Shown here: piece after piece, positions 33,874 through 43,610 of the stretch
Layout of the letters: every line of letters starts with the position of its first letter
Position numbering within the stretch: the first letter of the stretch is position 1
Translations under genes and position numbers: made by a program
From: Sneathiella sp.
GTDB lineage: Bacteria > Pseudomonadota > Alphaproteobacteria > Sneathiellales > Sneathiellaceae
Length of the DNA stretch: 62,489 nucleotides
Direction of reading: 5' to 3'
Assembly (NCBI RefSeq): GCF_029233945.1
Contig: NZ_JARGOQ010000018.1
Coordinates: forward strand, 1 to 62,489
Notes under the pieces: model-generated
Database searches by the model: none
Seen by the model: the letters and a program-made list of their open reading frames with translations, nothing else
What the model was told of the DNA's origin: nothing

Positions 33874-35280
33874 ATGATGAGAAACAGCCTGCAAAAAATC
33901 GGCTACTTACTCCTGATGCTGGCGGTTCTTCTCTTGCTTTCTCCCCCCTCCGGCTTTGCGCGCACCGCCGGAGACAAGCCGCCTCTGTCGCTCGATGTGA
34001 ACCAGGGTCATCTCGTTCCGCTTAATGTTCCCATCGCCGAGGTTCTGGTGACAAATCCGGCGATCGCGGATATCCAGATTACCGCCTCCAACGGCCTCTT
34101 CGTGTTCGGCAAGGCGCCGGGGCGGACCCATGTGATGGCGATCGGGGCGGGTGGCGCGGTGCTGTTCGATCAATATGTTACGGTTACGCGCGATCTTGTG
34201 ACGCTCTCAACTCTTCTTTCTGAGCAATTTCCGATGAGCAATCTTGCTGTTCAGTCCAGCCCGGGGCGCATTCTTCTCTCAGGCATAGCGCGCACCCCCT
34301 TGCAGGCGGAGCAGATCGCCTCCGTCGTTCGCGGATTTCTGGGCGAGGGGGAGGAGATCGTCAACCGGATGGAGGTTATGGCCCCGTCGCAGGTGAATAT
34401 CCGGGTGCGTATTGTCGAGATGAATCGGGAAGCCACCAAAAACCTTGGCATTAACTGGGATGTGTTATTGAACCCGGGATCGCTCGCTATCGGGCTGATC
34501 ACCAATCGCTGGCCCGCCGTGCTTGGCGATAGCCTGATCCCGAGTTCCGCGAACTCCGACATCGGCGGGAGCGGGTTGCTTGGGTATCGCGGTAGTCAAG
34601 GGTCTGTTTCCGCCGTAATCGATGCTCTGGCCGAGGAAAATCTCATCACCATTCTGGCGGAACCTAATCTCACCTCTCGCTCCGGCGAAACCGCGAGTTT
34701 CTTTGCGGGCGGGGAATTTCCGATCCCGGTCTCCGCGAATGAGGATCAGGTGACATTCGAGTTCAAGAAATTCGGTGTTATCCTTGATATCACCCCGACG
34801 GTGCTGTCGGATCAGCGGATCGGCATTCATATTCGGCCCGAGGTGAGCGAGATTTCCGAAGTTGGCGCGGTTGTCGTCAATAATTTCCAGATACCCGGCA
34901 TTGCCGTCCGCCGGACAGAGGCGACAATTGAGCTTGCCAGCGGCCAGAGTTTCGCGGTGGCGGGCCTGCTGCAAAACCAGACGAGAAATCTTGTCAATGA
35001 AGTTCCCTGGCTCGCTGATCTCGCGATCCTGGGTCCGCTGTTCCGCTCCAGCCGGTATCAGAAGATGGAAACCGAGCTTGTGATCATTGCGACGGCGAAT
35101 ATCGTTACGCCGCGAAATAACGCCCTGTTCGCAAGCCCGGCGGATAAGTATCACCCGACAGGTCTTGCGGAGAAGATGACGACAGGCAAGCTGGCACTCC
35201 CGACGCTGGCGCCGGAAATACCACAAGGCATGGGGCAGGACGGCCTGACCCTGAAGGGGCCAGCGGGCTATATCTATTGA
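33874..35280 (+). CDS. cpaC: Outer-membrane secretin CpaC/RcpA
   Basis: 468 residues. Signal peptide (LLLMLAVLLLLSPPSGFARTA), a BON-like N-terminal domain beginning LDVNQGHLVPLNVPIAEVLVTNP, and a C-terminal type II/III secretin domain with VNIRVRIVEMNREATKNLGINWD and EVPWLADLAILGPLFRS. It forms the outer-membrane pore for the Flp pilus. The start may be either of two adjacent ATGs (33874, 33877). It is 19 bases upstream of cpaD. Confidence 0.93.
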   Translation: MMRNSLQKIGYLLLMLAVLLLLSPPSGFARTAGDKPPLSLDVNQGHLVPLNVPIAEVLVTNPAIADIQITASNGLFVFGKAPGRTHVMAIGAGGAVLFDQYVTVTRDLVTLSTLLSEQFPMSNLAVQSSPGRILLSGIARTPLQAEQIASVVRGFLGEGEEIVNRMEVMAPSQVNIRVRIVEMNREATKNLGINWDVLLNPGSLAIGLITNRWPAVLGDSLIPSSANSDIGGSGLLGYRGSQGSVSAVIDALAEENLITILAEPNLTSRSGETASFFAGGEFPIPVSANEDQVTFEFKKFGVILDITPTVLSDQRIGIHIRPEVSEISEVGAVVVNNFQIPGIAVRRTEATIELASGQSFAVAGLLQNQTRNLVNEVPWLADLAILGPLFRSSRYQKMETELVIIATANIVTPRNNALFASPADKYHPTGLAEKMTTGKLALPTLAPEIPQGMGQDGLTLKGPAGYIY

Positions 35281-35299
35281 GGAAGAGAAAGGCACCAGA

Positions 35300-35932
35300 A
35301 TGCGACGTTTTATAACGGCGGGTCTTCTTATTCTATCTGCGTTCGGCCTGTTGACTGGCTGCGGCGGGTATGAAGAATCCGGTCAACTTCCCCAAAGTCT
35401 AGCGAAATCCTCCGTTCAAAGTCAAAGCTACCGCATTTCCTTCTTTGAGGACGGCATGGATCGCTCGCTTAAGGCGCGGGACGGACAGGCGTTGTCCGAA
35501 TTCCTGCAGAAACTGACTCTCGATCCGCCCGGATATATGCGCCTCCAAGCGCGCGGCATGCATTTCACGGAGGAGGAGATTTTCCATCTGCTGGAGCAGT
35601 CGGGCCTCTATCGCTTTAGCGCTGTGGAAGTGTCGCCTGCCGCCCCGGCAACAGCGGAGGAGGGCCCTGTTCTCGATGTGGAGCTAACATACTATACCTA
35701 TACACTTGAGGACTGTGGCGCTCATCTGGACCGTCGGTTGGTTGATCATGTGGCGTGGGAAACACCGGGCTTCGGGTGCGCGGTCAACCGCAACCGGCTG
35801 GTCAGTCTGGTGCGTCCGGGAAATACGGGGCCGGATGGATATCTCGTTCCGCCGCTCGCCCGCTCAGAGGCGAAGGCCATCGCAACATACCAATCCCTTC
35901 CGCCGAGGCCCTTTCCACCCGCTGAAAATTAA
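35300..35932 (+). CDS. cpaD: Tad pilus lipoprotein CpaD-like
   Basis: 210 residues. A lipobox LLTGC puts the lipidated Cys at residue 21, so it is anchored in the outer membrane. The C-terminal half contains the CpaD-type FGCAVNRNRLVSLVRPGNTGP, which in other CpaD proteins reads GCATQRNLAAQVANP. CpaD assists secretin assembly. Low overall conservation makes this assignment rest on that block and on gene order. Confidence 0.83.
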   Translation: MRRFITAGLLILSAFGLLTGCGGYEESGQLPQSLAKSSVQSQSYRISFFEDGMDRSLKARDGQALSEFLQKLTLDPPGYMRLQARGMHFTEEEIFHLLEQSGLYRFSAVEVSPAAPATAEEGPVLDVELTYYTYTLEDCGAHLDRRLVDHVAWETPGFGCAVNRNRLVSLVRPGNTGPDGYLVPPLARSEAKAIATYQSLPPRPFPPAEN

Positions 35933-35945
35933 ACAGGAACAGGAT

Positions 35946-37163
35946 ATGACGGTACGGAATACACCAGAGATTGTCACCTTTCCCAATGCGGACGGCGCGG
36001 TGCCGACGGCGGCCTATGTCGCGGATAAAGAGACGGAAAAACAGCTAAAGGACCTGTTGCCTAAATGGGGGTATGAGGCGGCACATATCCGGCGGGGCTC
36101 TCTCCGTGAAGTGATCCGGGATTACGGAGAAAAGCCCATGCCGACGGTGCTGATCGTCGATATCTCGAAGGTTGCGCTGCCTCTCTCCGATTTGCAGGCG
36201 CTTGCGGATATCTGCCCTCCACGGGTGAATGTGGTGGTGCTCGGGACCGAGGATAACGTCGGCCTTTATCGCGACCTGATGGAAATCGGCGTTACGGACT
36301 ATCTGGTCAAGCCGGTACCGAGCGATCTTCTCTTTCGGGCCGTCGCGCGGGCAAGTGGACGGATCGCCGCCCGCAGCCCCGAACCGCGCGCAGGGAAAAC
36401 CGTTGCGGTTTATGGGGCGCGGGGCGGGGTCGGGGCGACAACGGCCGTGCTTAACACCGGTTGGCTGCTCGCCAATCATCACAACCGCCATGTCATGCTC
36501 GCTGATCTGAACCTCACCTCCGGTACACTCGCTCTAGAATTGGGGCTGGAGCCGACCCCCGGCCTTGCGGGACTGCTCACCGATCCGGACCGGATCGACA
36601 CTGTCTTTGTTGATCGCGCCACGCTGGAGGTGGAGGAACGGCTGAAACTACTCGCCTCTGATGCGGATCTTGCCGGCGCACCTGCCTATGACGCGGGCGC
36701 CGTCGCGCAGTTGATGCAGCATTTGCGCAGCCGTTATCATTTTATTCTCCAGGATGTGGATCGCGGAAAGCCCGATGTCGCGATGGCATTGCTGCAAAAT
36801 GCGGATATCCGTGTTTTGGTAATGGATCAGACACTGGCATCGGTGCGGGACGGCGCGAGAGCATTAAAAACCCTGAAAACAGAGCTGCCGGAGAAAAGGA
36901 TACTTCTGGTGCTTAACCAGGCGCGGCCGCGTCATGGCGGGGATGTGCCGGTCGAGAAAATCAGGCGTTTTATGGATCGAGAGATCAATGTCATTATCCC
37001 GTTCGACAAGAAAAAGCTTGCGATCGCCAGTCTGAACGGCAAGCCCGCCGCCCGAGAAAAGGCGCCGATCACAGAGGCCTATCGGAGACTGGCGTCGAAC
37101 CTCATCGATCAGAAGGAAGCACCAACGCGACGTGGGTGGTTCCCGGGCTTAAGGGGAAGGTAA
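35946..37163 (+). CDS. cpaE: Pilus localisation ATPase-like protein CpaE/TadZ
   Basis: 405 residues. ATG 35946 has ggaacagg upstream; an in-frame start at 35706 would run through cpaD and is rejected. An N-terminal atypical receiver-like domain (VLIVDIS, Asp72) is followed by a MinD/ParA-type domain. The deviant Walker A reads GARGGVGATT (157-166), lacking both lysines of a canonical site, as in many TadZ proteins. CpaE localises the pilus machine, usually at a pole. Confidence 0.92.
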   Translation: MTVRNTPEIVTFPNADGAVPTAAYVADKETEKQLKDLLPKWGYEAAHIRRGSLREVIRDYGEKPMPTVLIVDISKVALPLSDLQALADICPPRVNVVVLGTEDNVGLYRDLMEIGVTDYLVKPVPSDLLFRAVARASGRIAARSPEPRAGKTVAVYGARGGVGATTAVLNTGWLLANHHNRHVMLADLNLTSGTLALELGLEPTPGLAGLLTDPDRIDTVFVDRATLEVEERLKLLASDADLAGAPAYDAGAVAQLMQHLRSRYHFILQDVDRGKPDVAMALLQNADIRVLVMDQTLASVRDGARALKTLKTELPEKRILLVLNQARPRHGGDVPVEKIRRFMDREINVIIPFDKKKLAIASLNGKPAAREKAPITEAYRRLASNLIDQKEAPTRRGWFPGLRGR

Positions 37164-37164
37164 A

Positions 37165-38514
37165 ATGTTTGGCCGACGACCCGAAAGCGATCCGCTCCAG
37201 AGCCTGGCCGAGCCGGGTGAAGAGTTTGTCGGTATTGCAAAAAAGAAGGAGGAATTTCCCGTGCCACCGGAACTGGTGGGACGCGTCAGAAAGCAGTTTT
37301 TTAACCGGATCGACCCGACCGCCGCCTCCACCATGCCGCCCGAGCAGCTCTCCCTCCGGATTGCCGAGGCAGTCTCCAAAATTGTTGATGAGGAAAAGCT
37401 CCAAGTCAACTGGCTGGAACAGAGCGCCATTGCGCGGGAGCTGTTTGACGATATTGTCGGCATCGGCCCGATCGAAAATCTGCTCTCCGATCCGAAGGTG
37501 ACGGATATCCTCGTCAACGGGCCCGATACGGTCTATGTGGAACGGGACGGGCGGCTGGAGCTTACGAGCTACAGATTTCGTGATGAGGATCATGTGCTGG
37601 AGGTTGCGCGGCGAATTGCAGCCTCCGTCGGCCGTCGGGTGGATGAGGCAAACCCAATGGTCGATGCGCGGCTGAAAGACGGCAGCCGCGTCAATGTGAT
37701 CGCACCGCCGTTATCCGTTTATGGCACGATTATCTCGATCCGCAAATTCTCCAAGGAGTTCATGAGCCTGAGTGATCTTGGCGCGGGCGGATCCTGCTCC
37801 GTCGCGATGGCAAGATTCCTCGAGATTGCGGCGCGCTGTCGCCTCAATGTCCTGATTTCCGGCGGGACCGGTTCGGGCAAGACAACGCTGCTCAATGCGC
37901 TTTCCGGCCTGATCGATGAGAATGAGCGGATCGTCACCATAGAGGATGCGGCGGAAATTGCGCTGCAACGCCCCCATGTGGTGAGCCTGGAGACCCGCCA
38001 GCGCAACACGGAGGGGACCGGCGAAGTCTCGCAGCGCGATCTCCTGCGCAACAGTCTGCGGATGCGGCCCGACCGCATCATCATCGGGGAGGTGCGGGGC
38101 GCGGAAGTCTATGACATGTTGCAGGCGATGAATACGGGGCATGATGGCTCCATGTCGACGATCCATGCCAACAGCGCGCGCGATGCGCTTTTGCGCCTTG
38201 AAAACCTGATGCTCTCAACCCTTACCAATTATCAGAGCCGCGGCGCCCGTCAGCAGATTGCCAGCGCGCTCGATCTCGTCATCCATGTGGAGCGGGGGGC
38301 AAGCGGTCGGCGCTTTATCCGCGAAATATCAGAGATCGTCAGTCTGGAAGCGGATGTGATCACCAGCCAGACCCTCTTTACCTATGTGGAGGAAGGGAGC
38401 GGCGCGACAACAGGTGGAGCCGCCTTTCGCTATTCCGGCGGCCGACCTCATTTCGAGGAAAAAATTGCCAAATTCGGTCTGCTGGAGGAATTGCAGGAGG
38501 TGCTGCGCCCATGA
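37165..38514 (+). CDS. cpaF: Secretion ATPase CpaF/TadA
   Basis: 449 residues, a type II/IV secretion hexameric ATPase that powers both extension and retraction of Tad pili in known systems. Walker [10 protein letters not shown] begins near residue 233, Walker B-like RIIIGEVRG and the His box ([12 protein letters not shown]) follow. The N-terminal domain has the [14 protein letters not shown] block. The ATG is 2 bases after the cpaE stop; its end overlaps the tadB start by four bases. Confidence 0.96.
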   Translation: MFGRRPESDPLQSLAEPGEEFVGIAKKKEEFPVPPELVGRVRKQFFNRIDPTAASTMPPEQLSLRIAEAVSKIVDEEKLQVNWLEQSAIARELFDDIVGIGPIENLLSDPKVTDILVNGPDTVYVERDGRLELTSYRFRDEDHVLEVARRIAASVGRRVDEANPMVDARLKDGSRVNVIAPPLSVYGTIISIRKFSKEFMSLSDLGAGGSCSVAMARFLEIAARCRLNVLISGGTGSGKTTLLNALSGLIDENERIVTIEDAAEIALQRPHVVSLETRQRNTEGTGEVSQRDLLRNSLRMRPDRIIIGEVRGAEVYDMLQAMNTGHDGSMSTIHANSARDALLRLENLMLSTLTNYQSRGARQQIASALDLVIHVERGASGRRFIREISEIVSLEADVITSQTLFTYVEEGSGATTGGAAFRYSGGRPHFEEKIAKFGLLEELQEVLRP

Positions 38515-39467
38515 TGCCGGATGTCACGATCGAAAGCCTCCCCTTTCCAGTGGAATATGTGGCCTTCGTCCTCTTCGTGATGAGTGGCCTTGCGCTCATC
38601 TTTCTTGCTTACCGCAAACTCGGGGAGGGGGAGAGACGGCTTGCCGCGCGCCTTGCGGAGTTGGAGCCTACGCAAAGCGACAGCGAAACGCTTCCCGTAA
38701 TCTCCCCGCAGGAGGTGACGGCGCTGTATCGGGAGGATAGCGCCGTCACCGGATGGCAGCGTCTTTCCCGCCGGGCAATCCCTCTGGGTGTCGGGTTGCT
38801 TGTTCTGCTCACTCTCATGGCTGCGGCATTGACGGAATTCCCCCTCATCACCGTTGCTGTTGCCGGGTCTGCCCTTCTTCTGGCGGGAAGCTATGGCGGC
38901 TTTCATCTCTACCGGCGGAATATGCTGCGCAGGCGGTTTATCGATCAGCTGCCGGAAGCGATTGACATTATCATTCGCGGCGCCCGCGTCGGCATGTCCC
39001 TGCCGGAGAATTTTCAGGTGATCGCCCGTGAAATGCCTGATCCGGTGGGTGATCAGTTCCGTACCCTCGCGGAAAAGCTCAGCATCGGAATTGATCTTGA
39101 AACGGCGCTTACCTCGGCGGTTAAGGAAATCGGGGTAAAGGAGTTGCAGTTTATGGCGACAACCCTGATCTTGCAGCGGCGGACAGGGGGGCAATATGCG
39201 GAAGTGCTTGAAAACCTCGCCCGGGTGCTGCGGGATCGCCGTGCGCAATATCTGAAGGCCAAGGCCCTGACATCGGAATCGCGTGTCTCCGCCCGGATTG
39301 TGACCGTTGTGACGGGCGTTATCCTGCTCATTCTTGCGGCAACGAACAAGGCGCAGTTCGATTTCCTGTTTGATGATCCTATTGGCCATAACCTGCTGAT
39401 CTATGCCGGGGTCAGTATTTTTATCGGTTTTTTCACTCTTTCCCGATTGCTGAGGACACTGCAATGA
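38511..39467 (+). CDS. tadB: Tad inner-membrane platform protein TadB
   Basis: 318 residues with hydrophobic segments near the N-terminus, the middle and the C-terminus, and a GspF-like cytoplasmic domain (FIDQLPEAIDIIIRGARVGMSLPENFQVIA and RTGGQYAEVLENLARVLRDR). It forms the inner-membrane platform with TadC and contacts CpaF. ATGA overlaps on both sides show translational coupling. Confidence 0.95.
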   Translation: MMPDVTIESLPFPVEYVAFVLFVMSGLALIFLAYRKLGEGERRLAARLAELEPTQSDSETLPVISPQEVTALYREDSAVTGWQRLSRRAIPLGVGLLVLLTLMAAALTEFPLITVAVAGSALLLAGSYGGFHLYRRNMLRRRFIDQLPEAIDIIIRGARVGMSLPENFQVIAREMPDPVGDQFRTLAEKLSIGIDLETALTSAVKEIGVKELQFMATTLILQRRTGGQYAEVLENLARVLRDRRAQYLKAKALTSESRVSARIVTVVTGVILLILAATNKAQFDFLFDDPIGHNLLIYAGVSIFIGFFTLSRLLRTLQ

Positions 39468-40441
39468 GCGGGTTCTGGTACGCCTCAATGGACGGGAAGC
39501 TGCTTCTGATGGCAACCGGCCTTTGCGTTAGTCTCGCGCTCACCTTTTTTATAATTGCCCTCCGTGCGAGAAAATCAGAACGTCTCGACAAGAGGCTTAT
39601 GCTTTTTGCGGATGACGGCGGCGGGGGATCATCTAAACCAGTGTCGCTGGTCAGGATCGATTTGGAGCGGGAGGAGGCGAAAAGCGGTAACTCGGCGAAA
39701 TGGCTCCGGCCTCTTTCCTTTGGAAAAACGGCCAAGGAAAAGCAGAGCCTTAACCGGCGCTTTATCCGGGCGGGGATTGATCCCGTACGTTGGAAAAAGC
39801 TCTTTATTCACGCGCGTATTGTCCTTTTTATTTTGGCCGCCCTTATCACGGCCTTTTTGCAGAACAGCCAGCTTTTTTCGCCCCTGAATGCGTTTACTGT
39901 TGCTGTCCTCGTCATCTCTGCTGGTATCGCGGGGAGCTTCCTGCCGCATTTTCTCCTGAATTATTATATCCGAGAGCGGCAACGGCGGATCGAGCGGGCC
40001 ATGCCGGACATGATCGATCTGCTGATCCTCTGTGTGGAGGCCGGGCTGACACTGGAAGTGGCACTCGCCCGCGCGATTGAGGGATTGGAACCTTTTGCGC
40101 CAGATGTCGCGGCGGAGATGAAAACCACCTTGAGCGAGCTCCGTATTCTGCCCGATAAATCCATGGCGCTCACCAATCTGGAGGAACGCACCGCCTCCAG
40201 GAGCCTGAAATATCTCGTATTGTCCCTGCGGCAGTCAGAGCGCTATGGCACCTCGATCAGCGGAGCGCTGAAGGTGGTTGCGACGGAAAATCGCAAACAC
40301 GCCATGCTGGAGCTTGAGAATAACGCGGCGCGAATGCCGGCGCTCCTGAGTATCCCACTTATCCTGTTTATCTTACCGCCCGTCGTAGCGCTGTCCACCG
40401 GACCCGGATTTGTGCTGATGATGCGCGCGATCGGAGGATGA
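39464..40441 (+). CDS. tadC: Tad inner-membrane platform protein TadC
   Basis: 325 residues. GspF-family protein: RAMPDMIDLLILCVEAGLTLEVALARA and SLRQSERYGTSISGALKVVA are the signature blocks, and membrane segments lie at the start, near 115-165 and at the end. Second half of the platform with TadB. The gene overlaps tadB and the next lipoprotein gene by four bases each. Confidence 0.95.
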   Translation: MSGFWYASMDGKLLLMATGLCVSLALTFFIIALRARKSERLDKRLMLFADDGGGGSSKPVSLVRIDLEREEAKSGNSAKWLRPLSFGKTAKEKQSLNRRFIRAGIDPVRWKKLFIHARIVLFILAALITAFLQNSQLFSPLNAFTVAVLVISAGIAGSFLPHFLLNYYIRERQRRIERAMPDMIDLLILCVEAGLTLEVALARAIEGLEPFAPDVAAEMKTTLSELRILPDKSMALTNLEERTASRSLKYLVLSLRQSERYGTSISGALKVVATENRKHAMLELENNAARMPALLSIPLILFILPPVVALSTGPGFVLMMRAIGG

Positions 40442-41268
40442 CGATTATGACATTGCGAATATTGATCCTGGCGGGTTTTGTCCTTCTGTTGGCGGGCTGC
40501 GCCTTGCCGGGCCAAGGGCTGGAGACGCAAAATCTGTTCGCCGATGAAGCCGCGCGGGAGCGCGCATTGAAAATCGCCGATGTCTCCGTGAAATCGGGTA
40601 ATTATCTCTCGGCAATTGAGATATATCAGAAGCTGCTATCGAAGAATAAGTTCGATGAGGATGTCCTCTATGCGCTTGGCATGACCTACCTCAAAGCGGG
40701 CGCCCCGCAGGAGGCAGTCGCCGTTTTCGAGAATATGGAGGCGGCGGCGCAAGAGGATATCCGCCCCCTTCTCGGGCTTGGGCGCGCCAATCTCTATCTT
40801 TACCGACCAGAGGCGGCGGCGATTTATTTTTCCAAAGCGAGGGAGTTGAAGCCAGAGAACATTGAGATACTGAGCGGACTTGCCATCGCGGAGGATATGG
40901 CCGGAAATCATGACGGCGCGCGCAAACTTTATGCGGCGGCATTAAAGATCGCGCCGGAGAATATGGGTATCCGCAACAATGCGGCACTTTCCTACCTGAT
41001 GGCGGGGGAATATGAAACCGCGGTGGAGACTCTCTCCAAGCTGGCGTTCACGCCGAAATCGACGCCGCAGATCCGTCAGAACTTGGCGATGGCCTATGGT
41101 CTTGCGGGGGATGAGGCGGCGGCGGTCCGCATCGCGCGGCTCGATCTCGATGCGGAAACCGCGCGTAATAATCTCAAATTCTATAACCTGATCCGGCGGA
41201 TGAAGGACCGCGATTTGCTGAGACGCTATCTCTTGGGTCCGAGACCGGGGGGCATCGGCGCCACATGA
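40438..41268 (+). CDS. tadD: TPR lipoprotein, TadD-like
   Basis: 276 residues. Lipobox LLAGC gives lipidated Cys21. The rest is tetratricopeptide repeats (for example NYLSAIEIYQKLLSKNKFDEDVLYALGMTYLKAG). TadD is an outer-membrane-associated scaffold needed for pilus assembly, by analogy to PilF. Coupled to tadC by ATGA and to the following tadE gene by a four-base overlap. Confidence 0.88.
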   Translation: MTIMTLRILILAGFVLLLAGCALPGQGLETQNLFADEAARERALKIADVSVKSGNYLSAIEIYQKLLSKNKFDEDVLYALGMTYLKAGAPQEAVAVFENMEAAAQEDIRPLLGLGRANLYLYRPEAAAIYFSKARELKPENIEILSGLAIAEDMAGNHDGARKLYAAALKIAPENMGIRNNAALSYLMAGEYETAVETLSKLAFTPKSTPQIRQNLAMAYGLAGDEAAAVRIARLDLDAETARNNLKFYNLIRRMKDRDLLRRYLLGPRPGGIGAT

Positions 41269-41735
41269 GCCAGTCCATCCGAAAAATCCAGCGCCTGGCC
41301 CGGGACAATCGGGCGTCGCTCCCCGTGGAGCTGACGATTATCTTGCCATTGGTTTTTGCGCTTGTTTTTGGCGTGATTGATGTGAGCCGCGTTCTGCTGG
41401 CCCGCAGCTTGGTCGATCATCTCGCCGTCTCGCTATCTGAACAAATTAAATTTGAAGGGGGGAGCCCCGCCACCCAAGCCGCGGCGCAGGCAAAACTTGT
41501 CACCGCCGCCCCCAATCTTGTGGGGGGATTGGTCGATGTTTCCCGTCTCAGCGTTACGGTCAGCAATTTTGGCAGCCTTGCGGATTTCGTGGACGATAGC
41601 CCGTCCGCCGATGGGCCGCTGACGGCCTATCGCCTTGACTATGTCGTCACCCTGATAACCCCTTTCGTGAATTATCTCTATAGTTCCGCCGATGTGACGG
41701 AGAGTGCTCTGGTGCTCGTTAAAAATGGCGCGTAA
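41265..41735 (+). CDS. tadE: TadE-like pseudopilin 1
   Basis: 156 residues. The N-terminus RDNRASLPVELTIILPLVFALVFGVIDVSRVL is the TadE signature: a short basic leader, a Glu, then a long hydrophobic helix. CpaA/TadV would process it. TadE-like minor pilins are thought to prime pilus assembly. Overlaps tadD and the next TadE-like gene. Confidence 0.87.
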   Translation: MSQSIRKIQRLARDNRASLPVELTIILPLVFALVFGVIDVSRVLLARSLVDHLAVSLSEQIKFEGGSPATQAAAQAKLVTAAPNLVGGLVDVSRLSVTVSNFGSLADFVDDSPSADGPLTAYRLDYVVTLITPFVNYLYSSADVTESALVLVKNGA

Positions 41736-42285
41736 GACTCCCGCATATCGACTGGCGCGTGATTGCCGGGGCAGCGTGATGGTGGAGGTCGCGCTTATTG
41801 TGCCGGCGATCATGTTCCTGCTGCTGGCCGGGGTAACCCTCGCCCATGTGGTGCAGTTATCGCGCGCCGCGGACCGGGCCGCCGCCGTCCTCGCCGGTGA
41901 TCTCTCTGGAAGAACGGCGCTTGCGGAAGCGGATTTTGATACGGCGTTGACGGCCGCCGCCACCCTGACAGACACGGGCGGATATGAGGTGGCGCCCTGG
42001 CTTTCCGTGAAGGTGATGGAGCTTCATCCTGCGAATGGCGGCAGTATCCTCTGGAGCCGGAGCCGCGATGGTGGCGGCGGGGATTGCACGGGCACGGATC
42101 CAGCTTATACAACGCCCGCAGGCATCGTCAGCGGCGCAGGTATAGCCTATCTTCTTCAGGTCGATCTCTGTGCCACACCGGGTGCCGGCTTCTTCCTCTT
42201 GAGTGCCTTAAGCAACCTTGATTTCTCCGTCCATGCCCGTGCGACGGCTCCCGCCCGTCAGGCGCGGCTGCGCGGGTTAGAATAG
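41725..42285 (+). CDS. TadE/TadF-like pseudopilin 2
   Basis: 186 residues. ATG 41725 gives the short leader MARKTPAYRLARDCRGSVMVEVALIVPAIMFLLLAGV typical of TadE/TadF; GTG 41704 upstream is less likely. A region of glycines and cysteines (CTGTDPAY, DLCATPG) lies in the C-terminal half. The gene overlaps tadE by 11 bases. It fills the TadF position of the operon. Confidence 0.85.
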   Translation: MARKTPAYRLARDCRGSVMVEVALIVPAIMFLLLAGVTLAHVVQLSRAADRAAAVLAGDLSGRTALAEADFDTALTAAATLTDTGGYEVAPWLSVKVMELHPANGGSILWSRSRDGGGGDCTGTDPAYTTPAGIVSGAGIAYLLQVDLCATPGAGFFLLSALSNLDFSVHARATAPARQARLRGLE

Positions 42286-42296
42286 GACCTTGTGCG

Positions 42297-43610
42297 ATGC
42301 AAAGAAAGATCAGGGATTTCCATGCGGCGGAGGAGGGAGCGGCGCTGCTAATCTTTGCGCTGGCGATTTTTATTGTTATCGGCGGCGTGGCCTTTGCGAT
42401 TGATGTCTCCCGCTTTTTCGCGGCGAAGTCGCGGCTCGGCATTGCCAGCGAAATGGCCGTATTGGCGGCGGCGCAGAATTTCCGTTTTTTGAGCACGGCG
42501 GAGCTGAACCAGCTGGCGACGGAAATGCTGCAGGCAAATTTCCATGGGGCGCATCTGTTGACTTTTTCCGATGAGATCCTCGCGCCTCCGTCTGTCAATC
42601 TGCTGACCGATGCGGAAACCGGGGAGATGACGCTCCGCGCCTCCGCCATCATCCCGACCATGCTGCTGCGGGCGCTTAATTTCCTCGATCCGGTTACGGT
42701 GGCGAGTGAGATCACGGTGGTCCAACAGAAGCCGGAGGCGGAGATAATCCTCGTTATCGAGGCATCGGAGATTTTCGAGACGGCAGGCCGCCTTGCGGAG
42801 GTAAGGGCAGCCGCACAGGGCTTGATCACCGCGCTGGAGGCCGAGACCACCCAGGAAGAGGGCATTAAATGGTCGCTCGTTCCCTTCGGCAATAACATCG
42901 TGAATGTCGCACCGCATAAGGGCTGGGTGGCGGCGGGAATGTGGCCTCTCAATATACCGCCGCTTGTGCCGGGCACGACGGAATGGGTGGGCGACCTCGC
43001 GGAAGATCGATGGTGCATCGCACCGCGCTTGGGTTCCACAGGGGAGGATGATACACCGCCCGCAACGACGGGTTTTCCCCTTGTCCTGACCTTGGGCGCT
43101 GAAATCGACGCAGGAACGGGCCTGCCGCATTTCACCAATGTCACAACGGCGGACTGTCGAGAGGATCGGATAGTGGGCCTCACCGACAGCCTCACCCTTT
43201 CGATGGCACTTGCGTCCGTTCGCGGGAATGGCGGGACGGCGTATGGCCGGGCCATGCTCTGGGCGGAGCGGACAGTGTCTCCGCTCTGGCAGGGCGTGTG
43301 GAACGGCGATGCCGCCCGGCCCGTTGCCTATGACGATGAAGCGGTTGAGAAGGTCACCATTTTGGTTGTTGGTTCAGACGCGGAGGATGCGGCGGAAGAT
43401 AGTCGCCTTTCCAGCACCTGCGCGCGGATGAAGCAGAATAATATCACTCTTTATGTGATCGACTATCTCGCGCCCGCGGGCACGTCTACGCGGCTGGAGG
43501 CCTGCGCAACCACGACGGGGCATTATTTCCGCGTGACGGACGAGCCTTCCTTGCGGAGTGCCTTTTTCGCCATCGCGAAATTCATGACTGTGGTTCGTTT
43601 TGCTGGCTAA
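42297..43610 (+). CDS. tadG: TadG-like pilus assembly protein with von Willebrand A-like domain
   Basis: 437 residues. N-terminal pseudopilin-like helix (GAALLIFALAIFIVIGGVAFAIDVSRFFAAKSRLG) followed by a large vWA-like domain. The metal-binding DxSxS motif of vWA domains is replaced by IEASEIF near residue 151, so the site looks degenerate. TadG-like proteins are secreted or membrane-tethered and needed for adhesion by the pilus. Last gene of the tad operon; its stop overlaps by four bases the stop of the convergent DUF1853 gene. Confidence 0.87.
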   Translation: MQRKIRDFHAAEEGAALLIFALAIFIVIGGVAFAIDVSRFFAAKSRLGIASEMAVLAAAQNFRFLSTAELNQLATEMLQANFHGAHLLTFSDEILAPPSVNLLTDAETGEMTLRASAIIPTMLLRALNFLDPVTVASEITVVQQKPEAEIILVIEASEIFETAGRLAEVRAAAQGLITALEAETTQEEGIKWSLVPFGNNIVNVAPHKGWVAAGMWPLNIPPLVPGTTEWVGDLAEDRWCIAPRLGSTGEDDTPPATTGFPLVLTLGAEIDAGTGLPHFTNVTTADCREDRIVGLTDSLTLSMALASVRGNGGTAYGRAMLWAERTVSPLWQGVWNGDAARPVAYDDEAVEKVTILVVGSDAEDAAEDSRLSSTCARMKQNNITLYVIDYLAPAGTSTRLEACATTTGHYFRVTDEPSLRSAFFAIAKFMTVVRFAG

